Source: Cymbomonas tetramitiformis (lineage: Eukaryota > Chlorophyta > Pyramimonadophyceae > Pyramimonadales > Pyramimonadaceae). Taken from it: a stretch of DNA of 20,935 bases. The position numbers were made by a program, and so were the translations under genes. The DNA lies in contig LGRX02027735.1 of NCBI GenBank assembly GCA_001247695.2, positions 1 to 20,935 on the forward strand, in the 5' to 3' direction. Numbering within the stretch: position 1 is the stretch's first letter; the number at the start of each line of letters is the position of its first letter. The notes under the pieces are model-generated. The model saw nothing but the letters and a program-made list of their open reading frames with translations. It was not told the DNA's origin and searched no databases. Positions 1-7,403 of the stretch are shown here, one piece after another.

Positions 1-210
1 CAGCATGCAACCTGGCCTATTCAGCATGCAACCTGCATTGTCCAGCATGCAACCTGCCTTGCCCTGCATGCAACCTGCATGCAACCTGCCTTCCCCCAGC
101 ATGCAATGCAACCTGCCTTGTCCAGAAGCATGCAACCTGGCCTGCCCAGCATGCAACCTGCCTTGTCCAGCATGCAACCTGCCTTGTCCAGCATGCAACC
201 TTGAAGTTAA
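1..210 (+). repeat. 21-bp GCATGCAACC tandem array (array 1)
   Basis: GCATGC cores start at 3, 24, 45, 66, 77, 99, 128, 149, 170 and 191. Most spacings are exactly 21 bp, with a disturbed centre (11, 22 and 29). The unit is roughly GCATGCAACCTGCCTTGTCCA. The same core and period recur in the arrays at 13824-14663 and 17993-18790. The array lies downstream of the last visible exon of the minus-strand gene, so it may be in one of its introns. Isolated copies of the core occur at 1582 and 1594. Open frames across it are a by-product of a 21-bp unit without stops. Confidence 0.9.
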
Positions 211-415
211 TAATTCACTTAGTGGAGATGACGCCGGCCCCTTCAAGAGGTCTTACGGGCCAACTAATTCCACCTGGTTACTCGGGTTTCTCCGCCTTCA
301 CGGATCAGTCCCCTTTTACCGGAATATGCATATATATACAAGGCAGGTTGCATGCTGGGCAGCCCAGGTTGGTTCTTGGGGAAGCCAGATTGCAGGGTGC
401 AGGTAGGGCACCAAC

Positions 416-1489
416 CTGAAGACGGCGAGGCTCCTCAAAACCAATGTCCTTGAAGCAGTCGGACACGGATCTTGCAGGATCTCGCCGCAGGAGCTGAAGC
501 AGCTCCTCCGCGTGGGCGATGGTGAATCCACCTGGGGAAGTGCAAGGCATTGGTAAGAAAGAGGGCTGCTGGGGTTGGGATGTGTAAAGGGCGCATGTTG
601 ACAGGATGCGGGCAGCTGGCATGCTGCCAGAGCAGCATGCTGGCATGCTGCACGTTGTGAACATGACATGTCCTGAAACATTACGCAGGGGGGGAGGAAT
701 AGGCACCAGCAGGCGAAGGCCGCTGACAGGCGTTCGGGATGCTGTGGTCGGACGCCGCGCGCTTCCGTTTCCCAGTCGCCGGCTGGGCGCTTTCCGCTGC
801 CGCGCCCTCGCTGCCGCGCCCTGTTGAACTGCGGAGGGTGGGGGTGGTGTGAGATACAGGTTTGCGTGGGCATTACGTGTGGAAGGAATGGGCGAAAGGT
901 AAAGATCATACCTGCAGCAGCGTGCAGCCTTGCAGGGAGGAATCGCCGAAGGCTCACGCCCTCCAGCTGTCGCAACTCCAGCTGCGTGGCGCTGCTGCCA
1001 CAGTGGACGAATCCGTCCACGACTGAAGGATTGCCGCTGAAGTAAAACTCCAACGGCACCCTGTGGAACACGCGCTGGGTGTCCACCTCTTCGACGGTGT
1101 AGAGACCCGTCGCGGCATCTCTAGAACGCACCCTGCGCATAAAAACAAAGGCACATGAACAATTGTTATGCGCGGAAAAACTACACAGCGTTGAGATTGG
1201 ACAGGCGCTTACCAGGCGAACGTGTTTACGGATCCCTTCTTAACCTTTCCGTACTCCACAAGGGAGCCAGGCGGGAAGAGGACGTTGAACCAGTTGTCTT
1301 CAACTGGTGCTTCGTCCTACAGCGTCGGATGTTGGACGCCTTGGGCTGCCCGCGCATGCCCCACTTGCACGCAAAGCACATGTCTGTGTGCGGCGAGCCA
1401 TGCGCGTCCAGTCCTTGTTGGATACGGCTGGCTAGTTTTTGCTGGTACGCAGCGCTGAACTTATCAGGATCTACTGAGGCTCCTGTCAT
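416..1489 (-). CDS. Unrecognised host-like protein, three exons, 3' end outside window
   Basis: I do not recognise the protein. Three exons join in consistent phase on the minus strand. Exon 1 is 1489-1213, ending TTCGCCTG before GTAAGC. Intron 1 is 80 nt and ends TATGCGCAG. Exon 2 is 1132-912, then GTATGA. Intron 2 is about 380 nt and ends CTTCCCCAG. Exon 3 is 531-416, then GTTGGT. Exon 1 contains a CxxC pair (CFACKWG). Exon 2 reads like a folded domain (FYFSGNPSVVDGFVHCG) and exon 3 like a helix (AHAEELLQLLRR). Exon 1 needs one frame change near 1296, inside an 8-bp inverted repeat. The ATG at 1489 is the first in frame, but a pyrimidine tract ending TTCTAG lies 10 nt before it, so exon 1 could be internal. 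Splice sites are predicted from sequence only. Confidence 0.6.
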
Positions 1490-1900
1490 TAGTAGACTAG
1501 AAGAAAAAAGAAAGGGAAGTCGCGAAAGAAGTCAGTAATGCACTGCTGGCGGCTTATTCAAGTGAAAGTCGAGTGAAAACCGCATGCAACACAGCATGCA
1601 ACCTGCAGAATGTACACACAATCTTCAAAATTCGGTGTACGATGTAACAGTTTTCCCGCGAGCGACACACATGACGAAACGCGAATGTGATTTCGCCGGA
1701 AATTTCCGGCGAAATGACGATGACATCCTGTCTGACCTCGCGATCGCGCGGAAGGAGTTCCCACTTCGTGTCAAATAACGTTTACCATCGCGGCCTCGAA
1801 GCGAACAAATAAAACCAACGCGAACTGAGCAGGCATCGTTGAAACTTTGGTCGCATTTCGGTGTCCGTCGCGTAATTTTTTACAAAACTCTCACTCTGAT
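1490..1900. other. Spacer between host-like gene and foreign block
   Basis: No convincing gene. Two GCATGC cores (1582 and 1594) belong to the family of array 1. After about 1620 the composition becomes CpG-rich (CGCG and TTCG words), marking the approximate left edge of the foreign block. A 26-nt perfect palindrome lies at 1690-1715. Confidence 0.5.
1690..1715. repeat. 26-nt perfect palindrome
   Basis: The left half is ATTTCGCCGGAAA and the right half its exact reverse complement, with no spacer. It lies near the left edge of the foreign block, about 310 nt before the first ATG of that block. It could be a cruciform, a protein-binding site or an element terminus. Function unknown. Confidence 0.85.
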
Positions 1901-1968
1901 TGTTGATCGAAATTGTTTTTTCAACCGCGCCACGATTTTATGCCGCGCGGAGATGTCACCGTGTAACG

Positions 1969-1974
1969 TATAAA
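1969..1974 (+). promoter_or_regulatory. TATA box for the 2029 reading frame
   Basis: TATAAA within ACGTATAAATAC lies 55 nt upstream of the ATG at 2029. A comparable TATAAA sits 46 nt before the ATG at 5563, so the two genes of this block share a promoter layout. Inferred from sequence only. Confidence 0.45.
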
Positions 1975-2028
1975 TACAATACGCGTTCGGTGCACGATAA
2001 TACGCGCGTCGCCAACGGCGTCGTCATC

Positions 2029-2774
2029 ATGAACAACCCGGTCACATCGCAAGGGCTCGTCGTCGTCAATTGCAATTCAGATGTGTGCGGCATGGAAGCT
2101 CGCGCGAAGAGAAGCAAAACTTCGAAAGTGATCTCCGGGAGTGGCGGAAGTAACGATGATATGTACAGTTTGATGATGCACGATCTCTGTTTTCGCTTAA
2201 AAAATCCTCAAGTCAGCAGACCACCGACGCTGCAAGCGCCATCGGCGCGCGTGTTTTCCTCTTTCGATATGCTGCCGATCAACGATGCGGAAAAGGTCCG
2301 AGCTCGGACCGGTATTAAAGCCTGTTAACGCACGGGTTGCCCGTACGTGGTGTTTGCATGACATCCGACCACATTCGCGTTCGCAGGCGATTTTTATGGG
2401 AATAAGCTCCACCACGATGGGCTTCGACGACGCGCGCGGACGTCGAAGCGATAAGGTGGCCGTCAAAGTGGCCGGGTCCGATACGATCGAGAACACCGGC
2501 CCTTATAACATCGAGATCGGGGATACGCTTTGCTGGCTAGTACCCGGAAGCGCGGACTGCGCCTCGGGAAGAAAGCGTAATCGTTCTAAATATCGATGTT
2601 CGGCTGAAGTGGTACCGCTTCGAGTAATGTTGGATGATGATAAGGCGGATGAACGGGACCTCGAGAGGCGAATCATCGGCACGGCCCTCTCGTTTGCGCA
2701 ACCGGGAGAAGCTGGCTGTTGCACAAATGACTGAATTCGATGGCGACACGATCTATAATTATCCACAGTGTTAG
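2029..2774 (+). pseudogene. Unrecognised protein of foreign block, frameshifted
   Basis: Coding-like sequence starts at ATG 2029 (MNNPVTSQG) and runs to a stop at 2326-2328. It resumes in a second frame at about 2330 (SSTTMGFDDARG, VAVKVAG, NTGPYNIEIGDTLCWLVP), and in a third at about 2700, ending at TAG 2772-2774. The central part looks beta-rich, and a later IIGTALSFAQPGE stretch resembles the end of small capsid or decoration-type domains, but that is a weak impression and I assign no function. The last part contains VAQMTEFDGD, which recurs in the minus-strand gene at 3565-3931. Sequence after about 2749 appears to belong to a different, minus-strand coding segment, so the true end is probably lost at a rearrangement point. 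Confidence 0.45.
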
Positions 2775-2875
2775 AGCTTCGAACAATGCATTTTCCCGTC
2801 GGATCTTGAGGTTGGTCGAAGCACGCTATGGCCGCCTCTTTGAGCGCGAATTCCTCACTGAATTTTTACCCTCAA
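2750..2875 (-). pseudogene. Coding-like fragment of foreign block
   Basis: Read on the minus strand, this stretch gives a stop-free segment with protein-like composition (EEFALKEAAIACFDQPQD). It has no start, and it abuts the inverted 33-nt duplication, across which it would have to continue into unrelated sequence. It is probably a piece of a gene cut by rearrangement. Product unknown. Confidence 0.3.
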
Positions 2876-2990
2876 GTCCCGTCGCTTCGGCTAGGGCTTA
2901 GGTACCCAGTGTCAATCACTTTGCCCACTTACCCTCCCGCAAACAGTGAAGAAATCGATTAGGTAATCATACTTAAGGAGCAGATTTAGG

Positions 2991-3176
2991 TTAAACTTTA
3001 CTAGGTGTAGGTCTGCGTCGCGTTTCTTCCGGAGTAATGCCTTGAAGGTAGGCACCGTCGCCTTCCACCGTCTCTTCCCCTTCCGAAGAAAGTCCGAAAG
3101 TCAATTCCTTTTCGCCGCCTGTATTCCAACGGTGATGAAGTTCCAGATGTGAACTTATCCCTTGGAAATTAGGAAC
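2991..3176 (-). pseudogene. C-terminal fragment of unrecognised protein
   Basis: A minus-strand frame bounded by stops reads as an acidic, protein-like C-terminus (EGEETVEGDGAYLQGITPEE, then stop at 2991-2993). Immediately upstream, 3169-3235 holds a second coding-like piece (RIPFAKTGVFVNGISS then stop). The two pieces would be continuous if one copy of the 11-bp direct repeat GAACTTATCCC (3151-3161 and 3173-3183) and the 11 bp between them were absent. A 22-bp insertion therefore seems to have broken the gene. Product unknown. Confidence 0.4.
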
Positions 3177-3310
3177 TTATCCCGTTGACAAAAACCCCAG
3201 TTTTTGCGAACGGGATCCGCGCTTTCACGCGCTTATGCGTATGGCTTTGCGGAAAGCCCTACAACCGCTCACGATGCATTGCAACCTCAGTACTCCTAAG
3301 ATGGCATTCT

Positions 3311-3505
3311 TCACGGTTCGATGTTTCTTTTCACGTTTTCATACGTGAAAAGAATCATAACCTCAGATGGTGGTTTGTAGCAAACGCGCGCACCGTTCAA
3401 AACCGCGCCCGCGCCCCGCGCTGAGGCGGTCGCCCCAAATTCGCACAATGAAGGGATCCAGTCTGGGATGAAGTCATGTGTGTACCCAACTATCTTTCCG
3501 AACAT
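3311..3505 (-). CDS. Small unrecognised protein, 64 aa
   Basis: The minus-strand frame runs from ATG (MFGKIVGYTHDFIPDWIPS) to a stop at 3311, 64 codons, with mixed composition typical of real coding sequence (PPSEVMILFTYENVKRN). No family recognised. Its last codons overlap an 11-bp-stem hairpin (3325-3354), and its start abuts a 13-bp-stem hairpin (3505-3552). It may be a downstream part of the 3565-3931 gene rather than independent. The large intervening hairpin and lack of a TATA box make the start uncertain. Confidence 0.35.
   Translation of the reverse strand: MFGKIVGYTHDFIPDWIPSLCEFGATASARGAGAVLNGARVCYKPPSEVMILFTYENVKRNIEP
3325..3354. repeat. Hairpin, 11-bp stem, 8-nt loop
   Basis: TTCTTTTCACG at 3325-3335 is the exact reverse complement of 3344-3354. 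It falls at the 3' end of the 64-aa minus-strand frame and could shape a transcript end. No terminator is claimed. Confidence 0.7.
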
Positions 3506-3552
3506 ATTTTGACTTCGTTATGTGTATTATATCACGAACCGAAGTCAAAATA
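3505..3552. repeat. Hairpin, 13-bp perfect stem, 22-nt loop
   Basis: TATTTTGACTTCG at 3505-3517 pairs perfectly with 3540-3552. It lies between two minus-strand coding-like segments (3565-3931 upstream, 3311-3505 downstream). Some giant viruses end transcripts at hairpins of about this size. That comparison is inference; a small inverted-repeat relic is the alternative. Confidence 0.75.
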
Positions 3553-3564
3553 CAGGTCAAAGCA

Positions 3565-3931
3565 CTATAAAACAGGAAGCGAGAAGCATAAGGAAAGCAG
3601 AAGGTGTGTGTTAAGGGTACATGCCACAGAATCCAACGGTGGATATTTCATGGTATTTTCCCACTGCGATCGAAATCGTTCGATCTCGAAAGTCTGTTCC
3701 TGGTTTTTGCGTACCATCGGTTTTGCCGTTAACACCGTGTCATCTTTCCCAAATTTGTCGCCATCGAATTCAGTCATTTGTGCAACAGTCAGAGAAGCGT
3801 GCGTATTTAACCCCAAACTTTTTTTCACCTCCGCGTTTGCCCGTTCTATTCTGATACCGGAGATGCGCGTCGGTGCGCAGATTTGACCTGTTGCTGCGGT
3901 ACCATCATTGAGAAGATCGAATTCGCGTCAT
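3565..3931 (-). pseudogene. Unrecognised protein of foreign block with VAQMTEFDGD motif
   Basis: Minus-strand coding-like sequence (ISGIRIERANAEVKKSLG, VAQMTEFDGDKFGKDD, FRSQWENTMKYPPLD) runs from about 3920 to a stop at 3565. An ATG at 3931 precedes it but is out of frame by one change near 3905, so the gene looks broken at its 5' end. The last ~25 codons are hydrophobic and may be read-through rather than protein. It shares a 33-nt identical segment, inverted, with the plus-strand gene at 2029-2774. No family recognised. Confidence 0.4.
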
Positions 3932-3986
3932 AAAAATATTACATAACGACAATTACGATGTCGCGGAAAAATAGGCCCGCGCTGCA

Positions 3987-5263
3987 TCACGACGCGCCCC
4001 GGATTTTAGCGTACACGGGGAGATATGGATCTTGGCGCGGCGTCCAAGATTTGGTGGTCGCTCTCTGCCTCGGATCTGAATAGTACATGTCGTGCATATT
4101 CATGATTCTTTCGGCGCGCTTCTTATCATCGCGATCGACCGCCACCGGCGAATTGAAGCTGATGTGATTCAGCGCTTTCAGATTACAAGCTTGACCTCTG
4201 CTGCAGGAGCGACACATGATCATCATATCTAGATGCCCACCGTATTCGATCCATCGAGATGACATATACCTAGATTTCGCAGATGCCGTACGTTCCGCCG
4301 TGTTCTCGATCGCACCGACATCATCAAGCATCGCTATTCCGTATTTCTTTTTTAGGTACGCCACGCACTGCAATAACGGCACACAACACGCTCGTATAAA
4401 TTCGGGTCCAAAATTGAGTACGCGTGGCATATATATCGCGAGGAAAATTAAAACGCGTAGCATCGACACGTACCGACATGGAGGGGCCGGCGTCGGGGTT
4501 CGCATTTGCGCGACGGCGACGCTTTCTTGGACGAGCGGATGCCGTTTCGGAACGCGCCACCGCTTCCGCGTCGGCGAAGAGATGTGAAGGATGAGAGGAA
4601 GCGGAAGGCGGATGCGCGCCGACGACGACGATGTCGCCGTTGCCGGTGAGGAGGGCTTCGATCGGTTGCGCCTCTCCGTCGCCACGCCTCAAATTTGATG
4701 ATGGTTCCGATGGCGCGCGCGTCCCCGAATCGATCGACTCGGCAACATTCGCGAGCGCGAACGCCGGTGTCGCAAGGTCGCTCTCGTCGAGTTCAAGGAG
4801 AGGTACCTGTCAGCGCCAAGCGCATCGACGATCGCGCGGAGTTAGCCGACGAGAACGAAGACGCATGGCGCGGGGTCATCACCGCCGAGCGCGCACCTCG
4901 GCGTCGTGACGTCCCATCCCACCGGTGCGCGAAGGCTGTGTACCCCATTATCGAGTAGACGCGAGCCAATTCCAACGTCACGTAAGCATTTCGCCTTCCG
5001 TTGACACGGCGGCAATGGTCGGATTTCCACTCATCGCCCAACGCTCGAGTCGCGCGCGTCTCGAATTTCTTGGTGGTGTGGGCGCCGGCGAGAAGCGACA
5101 GCGTCCGCGAGGGAGCGGGCATATTGGGATTCATCGCGAAACAAATCTCATGCACCATTTTCGCGCAGAAGTGCACCCGCGGAACGGTTTGTTCGGCGTC
5201 GTCGTCATTCGCGTTGTCGGATGTCGCGACGGACGTCGTCGATAAATATGAGATGGTGATCAT
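3987..5263 (-). pseudogene. Long unrecognised gene of foreign block, several frameshifts
   Basis: Minus-strand coding-like sequence can be followed from ATG 5263 to a stop at 3987 if the frame changes at about 4805 and 4415. The first part (5263-4805) includes VPRVHFCAKMVHEICFAMNP and LARVYSIMGYTAFAHRWDG. The middle part (4800-4420) includes LELDESDLATPAFALANVAE and a basic run PRKRRRRAN like a nuclear signal. The last part (4415-3987) includes CCVPLLQCVAYLKKKYGIAM and a small cysteine cluster CRSCSRGQAC. Together about 420 codons. I recognise no domain. The three parts might instead be separate small genes; continuity of composition and the absence of starts argue for one decayed gene. Confidence 0.4.
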
Positions 5264-5401
5264 TTTGATGTTAGCCCGGAAGATGAGGTTGTTGTATTAT
5301 TATGAACACCGTGGGTTGATGTGTCGCTTTTATCGACGGCCTCGCCCTCCACCGAGCAGCGGTTCATCCGCAATGTGTGCACGTCGCGGCCCGCGATGCG
5401 A

Positions 5402-5417
5402 GCGGATCGCGATCCGC
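5402..5417. repeat. 16-nt perfect palindrome
   Basis: GCGGATCGCGATCCGC is fully self-complementary and contains nested GATC and CGCG words. It lies between the minus-strand gene ending near 5263 and the small plus-strand gene at 5563, in what would be a divergent regulatory region. Function unknown. Confidence 0.7.
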
Positions 5418-5511
5418 GATGCAGACATTTACATGTCGCGCGGACCTCGGTGAAGTGAACGACGCAACATTCGACACTCCCATGGTTATTGTCGAATAAG
5501 GGATGAAAGTT

Positions 5512-5517
5512 TATAAA
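5512..5517 (+). promoter_or_regulatory. TATA box for the 5563 reading frame
   Basis: TATAAA in GTTTATAAAGCC lies 46 nt before ATG 5563, matching the arrangement at 1969/2029. Confidence 0.45.
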
Positions 5518-5562
5518 GCCGCTCGAATTTAATACTTGGGTGTATCTATTGGAGTTGTAAAC

Positions 5563-5821
5563 ATGTCTGTAAGAATGAGTATGCCTAATGCGGAAAAGCG
5601 GGCTGCGCTCGAGAGCCTGATTGCAGGAGGGGGCCTGAATTTAACGAATATTCGACGAGGCGAAGGCGATCTTCGCAAATGTGCTCGATGCATATTTGAA
5701 GCTCGGGGAAATAACGGAATACGACGTCGAACAGCTTTGCAATGAATCGGATGATTCCGATGAAGACGAAGCTTTTGATAATTGCGTAGCGGTAGCGGTA
5801 GCACCTGAAGTGGCCGCGTAA
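5563..5821 (+). pseudogene. Small acidic protein, one frameshift, about 85 aa
   Basis: Starts at ATG 5563 (MSVRMSMPNAEKRAALESLI) and reads in frame to about 5650. The rest reads well only one frame over: DEAKAIFANVLDAYLKLGEI, then an acidic tail ESDDSDEDEAF and stop TAA at 5819-5821. Both halves look alpha-helical. An earlier in-frame TTG at 5536 is not needed because a TATA box precedes the ATG. A run of A and an AATAATATG stretch follow the stop. No family recognised; small acidic helical proteins are common in large DNA viruses, but that is not diagnostic. Confidence 0.45.
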
Positions 5822-5900
5822 AGCAAGACTGAAAAAAAAAACATGTAAATAATATGTGTATAACGCGGTGTATATAGATTCCGATTCAAAAGTTCTTTGT

Positions 5901-6344
5901 GTTTTCACTCCTGGACCCGTGGGACCGCGGGGGACGGCTTACCCATAATCCTAAGAACCCGATCAGTCGAGGACTGCTTAGGATCCCACAGAGCCTAGCC
6001 ACCACTTGCAAGCCTATTCCTCAAGTGTAGTGCTGACTAAAGCCCCTGTCTGTTTAAAGTTCCTGCACCGCATTAGAACAATAACCCTGTGCCACTGCGG
6101 AGCGGGTAACTGTTTAGCTTTGCCGTCAGCTTCAGGGTTTGGGGCCTCAACACATCTTTTCAGACCGAGTTCCTTGCTTTGCAAAAGTGTGCAGCTTGAA
6201 TAGGAGATAACTTAATAGTGGTAATAGGCTAAAAGGGACGGCGCCCTATAAAAGCCCACTCAACGTTATAATTGAGTCCTTTTTCTTTTCTTTCTTTTCT
6301 TTTTTCTTTTTTCTTTTTCTTTTCTTTTCTTTGTTTTCACTCCT
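5901..6344. mobile_element. Possible insertion flanked by 12-bp direct repeats
   Basis: GTTTTCACTCCT occurs at 5901-5912 and 6333-6344, bracketing about 420 bp unlike its left neighbour. The enclosed DNA has no credible gene. Near its left end are two nested inverted pairs (GTGGGA...TCCCAC around TCCTAAG...CTTAGGA, about 5918-5983). It carries a TATAAAA at 6246-6252 and ends in a CTTTT-type tract (6276-6332). The direct repeats could be a target-site duplication of a short retroposon, but the pyrimidine tract is on the wrong side for a plain poly-A tail. Confidence 0.35.
6276..6332 (+). repeat. CTTTT-type simple repeat
   Basis: Almost pure C/T with runs of three to six T separated by single C. 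The long lysine-rich minus-strand frame over it is an artefact of this composition. Confidence 0.9.
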
Positions 6345-6842
6345 CCTAGATTTCGAAAAAGTGCATTTGACCTCAATTTTGTACCATAAAACCATTAAAT
6401 CTAAGGTGCTCAAAGGGATCGGGGTCCCACACCGTGGGGTAAAAACACTTTTGAAAAAACTGTCCAGGACGTGTAGGCCAAGGCTCAACATCGGATGCAT
6501 TTTCCGGTATCGACAGTGCACGATATTAGTAATTTCAGTATCGATTGATATCAATATTACAACAACCGAGATTGATTGATACTGATATTCACTAACCCTT
6601 CATCGATCAATACTAATCATGCATATTTTTCCATATCCCAAATCGAGCAATAACGATACTTACAGCTAGACGTACAATATTCGATAACAGGTTGATTATG
6701 ACACAGCATCACTTGTGAATATCGATACCATCGATGCAGCCGATACTTTAAGCAAAACAGGGGGATTTTCCCCTTTACATACAGGTTACGTAATTTTTTA
6801 GGCGAGGTTTGTCCAGGCTATGCTATTCTACCCTACTCATGG
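6345..6842. other. Non-coding, degenerate ATCGATCAATAC motifs
   Basis: No credible gene. From about 6535 to 6750 variants of ATCGAT(C/T)(A/G)ATACTGATATT recur at irregular spacing, including an exact CATCGATCAATACTAAT at 6601-6617 that is found again at 7385-7401. Similar motifs occur on the other side of the hAT transposase relic (7240-7403). Confidence 0.6.
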
Positions 6843-7240
6843 CTAGGAGGAGGAGGTCAAGGGCAAGGCTCTACTACTCTGTTCACAACATACTGCAGTT
6901 CTCACGGGTACACAAACGTTCCACATAGTGTTGATAGAGGCCATCATGAAGTGCTCCAACGTGCCCTCGGTCACAGCCTTGCGCAGGTCGCCATGCAGGA
7001 TACCACACCCACTGAAAATACGCTCAACCCCAGTACCCCACCCGTGGTTGCAGGATTTCCCAGAACTGACGGGTCATGAACCACAGCTTGGGAAAGGCTG
7101 ATTTGTGTTTTTGCCACCAATCATTGGGATCGACAGACGGAGCAGCATCCGGCAGGGCCAAGTACTTTGTAAACTTTGAAATTTGAAATCTGGGCTCTGG
7201 CGTTATCGTGGGCCCAGGGCGGGATGGTGAATTTCGCCAA
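6843..7240 (-). pseudogene. hAT transposase C-terminal dimerisation region, broken
   Basis: Minus-strand sequence encodes hallmarks of the hAT transposase C-terminus. The first frame (7240-7040) carries KYLALPDAAPSVDPNDWWQK and HKSAFPKLWFMTRQFWEIL, matching the family's W-W-x(n)-FP-L-x(n)-A/W pattern. After a one-base shift in the C4 run at 7036-7039, the second frame carries GTGVERIFSGCGILHGDLRK and TLEHFMMASINTM, the family's 'S-x-x-E-R-x-F-S' block, ending at a stop at 6843. hAT enzymes cut and paste class II transposons; only the dimerisation part is left here, with no RNase-H-like catalytic domain. This is a dead relic. Confidence 0.75.
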
Positions 7241-7403
7241 TGCCGATTATCGATACCCTTGATTAATCGATACAGCCAAATTTCACTGTGGAATCGAGCA
7301 ATTGCGATTTTCGGCCCGGCACAATCGAGCAATGTCGATATTTCATGAAGCCATCGCGATCAATACCGATATCAGACGCTATTGCATCGATCAATACTAA
7401 TGG
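7241..7403. repeat. Second cluster of ATCGATCAATAC-type motifs
   Basis: Variants such as ATCGAGCAATTGCGATTTT, ATCGAGCAATGTCGATATTT and CATCGATCAATACTAAT occur within 160 bp, ending directly at the LTR edge at 7404. The cluster mirrors the one at 6535-6750 across the hAT relic. These could be subterminal repeats of the hAT element or an unrelated decayed satellite. Confidence 0.5.

Larger units (their letters stand above)
2717..3790. repeat. Inverted 33-nt duplication (2717-2749 and 3758-3790)
   Basis: The segment at 2717-2749 (begins CTGTTGCACAAATGACTG) is found as its exact reverse complement at 3758-3790. In both copies the coding sense reads VAQMTEFDGD, and the sequences diverge abruptly on both sides. 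The pair brackets about 1 kb. This fits either two paralogous genes sharing a short conserved motif or an inversion/duplication breakpoint. A perfect 33-nt DNA match favours recent duplication over protein-level conservation. Confidence 0.85.
1620..5900. mobile_element. Putative endogenous foreign (virus-like) block, decayed
   Basis: This stretch differs from both flanks: it is CpG-rich, has coding-like sequence on both strands with little spacing, and has TATA boxes about 50-60 nt before two ATGs. None of its products is recognised. Nearly every coding stretch needs frame changes to read through, and one 33-nt segment occurs twice in opposite orientation. The dense two-strand layout and foreign composition suggest an integrated large-DNA-virus-type element that has decayed. 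No capsid, polymerase or packaging ATPase motif was found, so the viral assignment is inference. A degraded host region or another large transposon is possible. The edges are approximate. Confidence 0.4.

Noticed and set aside
305..1140. Single long minus-strand frame of 274 codons from 1140 to 316
   Set aside because: It reads through intron 2 and a repeat; the splice sites at 911 and 532 and the phase match between exons explain the region better.
2029..2774. Naming the first foreign-block gene as a capsid or decoration protein
   Set aside because: Only a vague resemblance in a short GTAL...PGE stretch; no diagnostic motif, so no name was given.
5913..5990. tRNA or other known structured RNA
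   Set aside because: Nested inverted pairs are present but no cloverleaf, A box/B box or anticodon arm could be fitted.
6246..6554. Lysine/glutamate-rich minus-strand frame
   Set aside because: Generated by the CTTTT-type tract.
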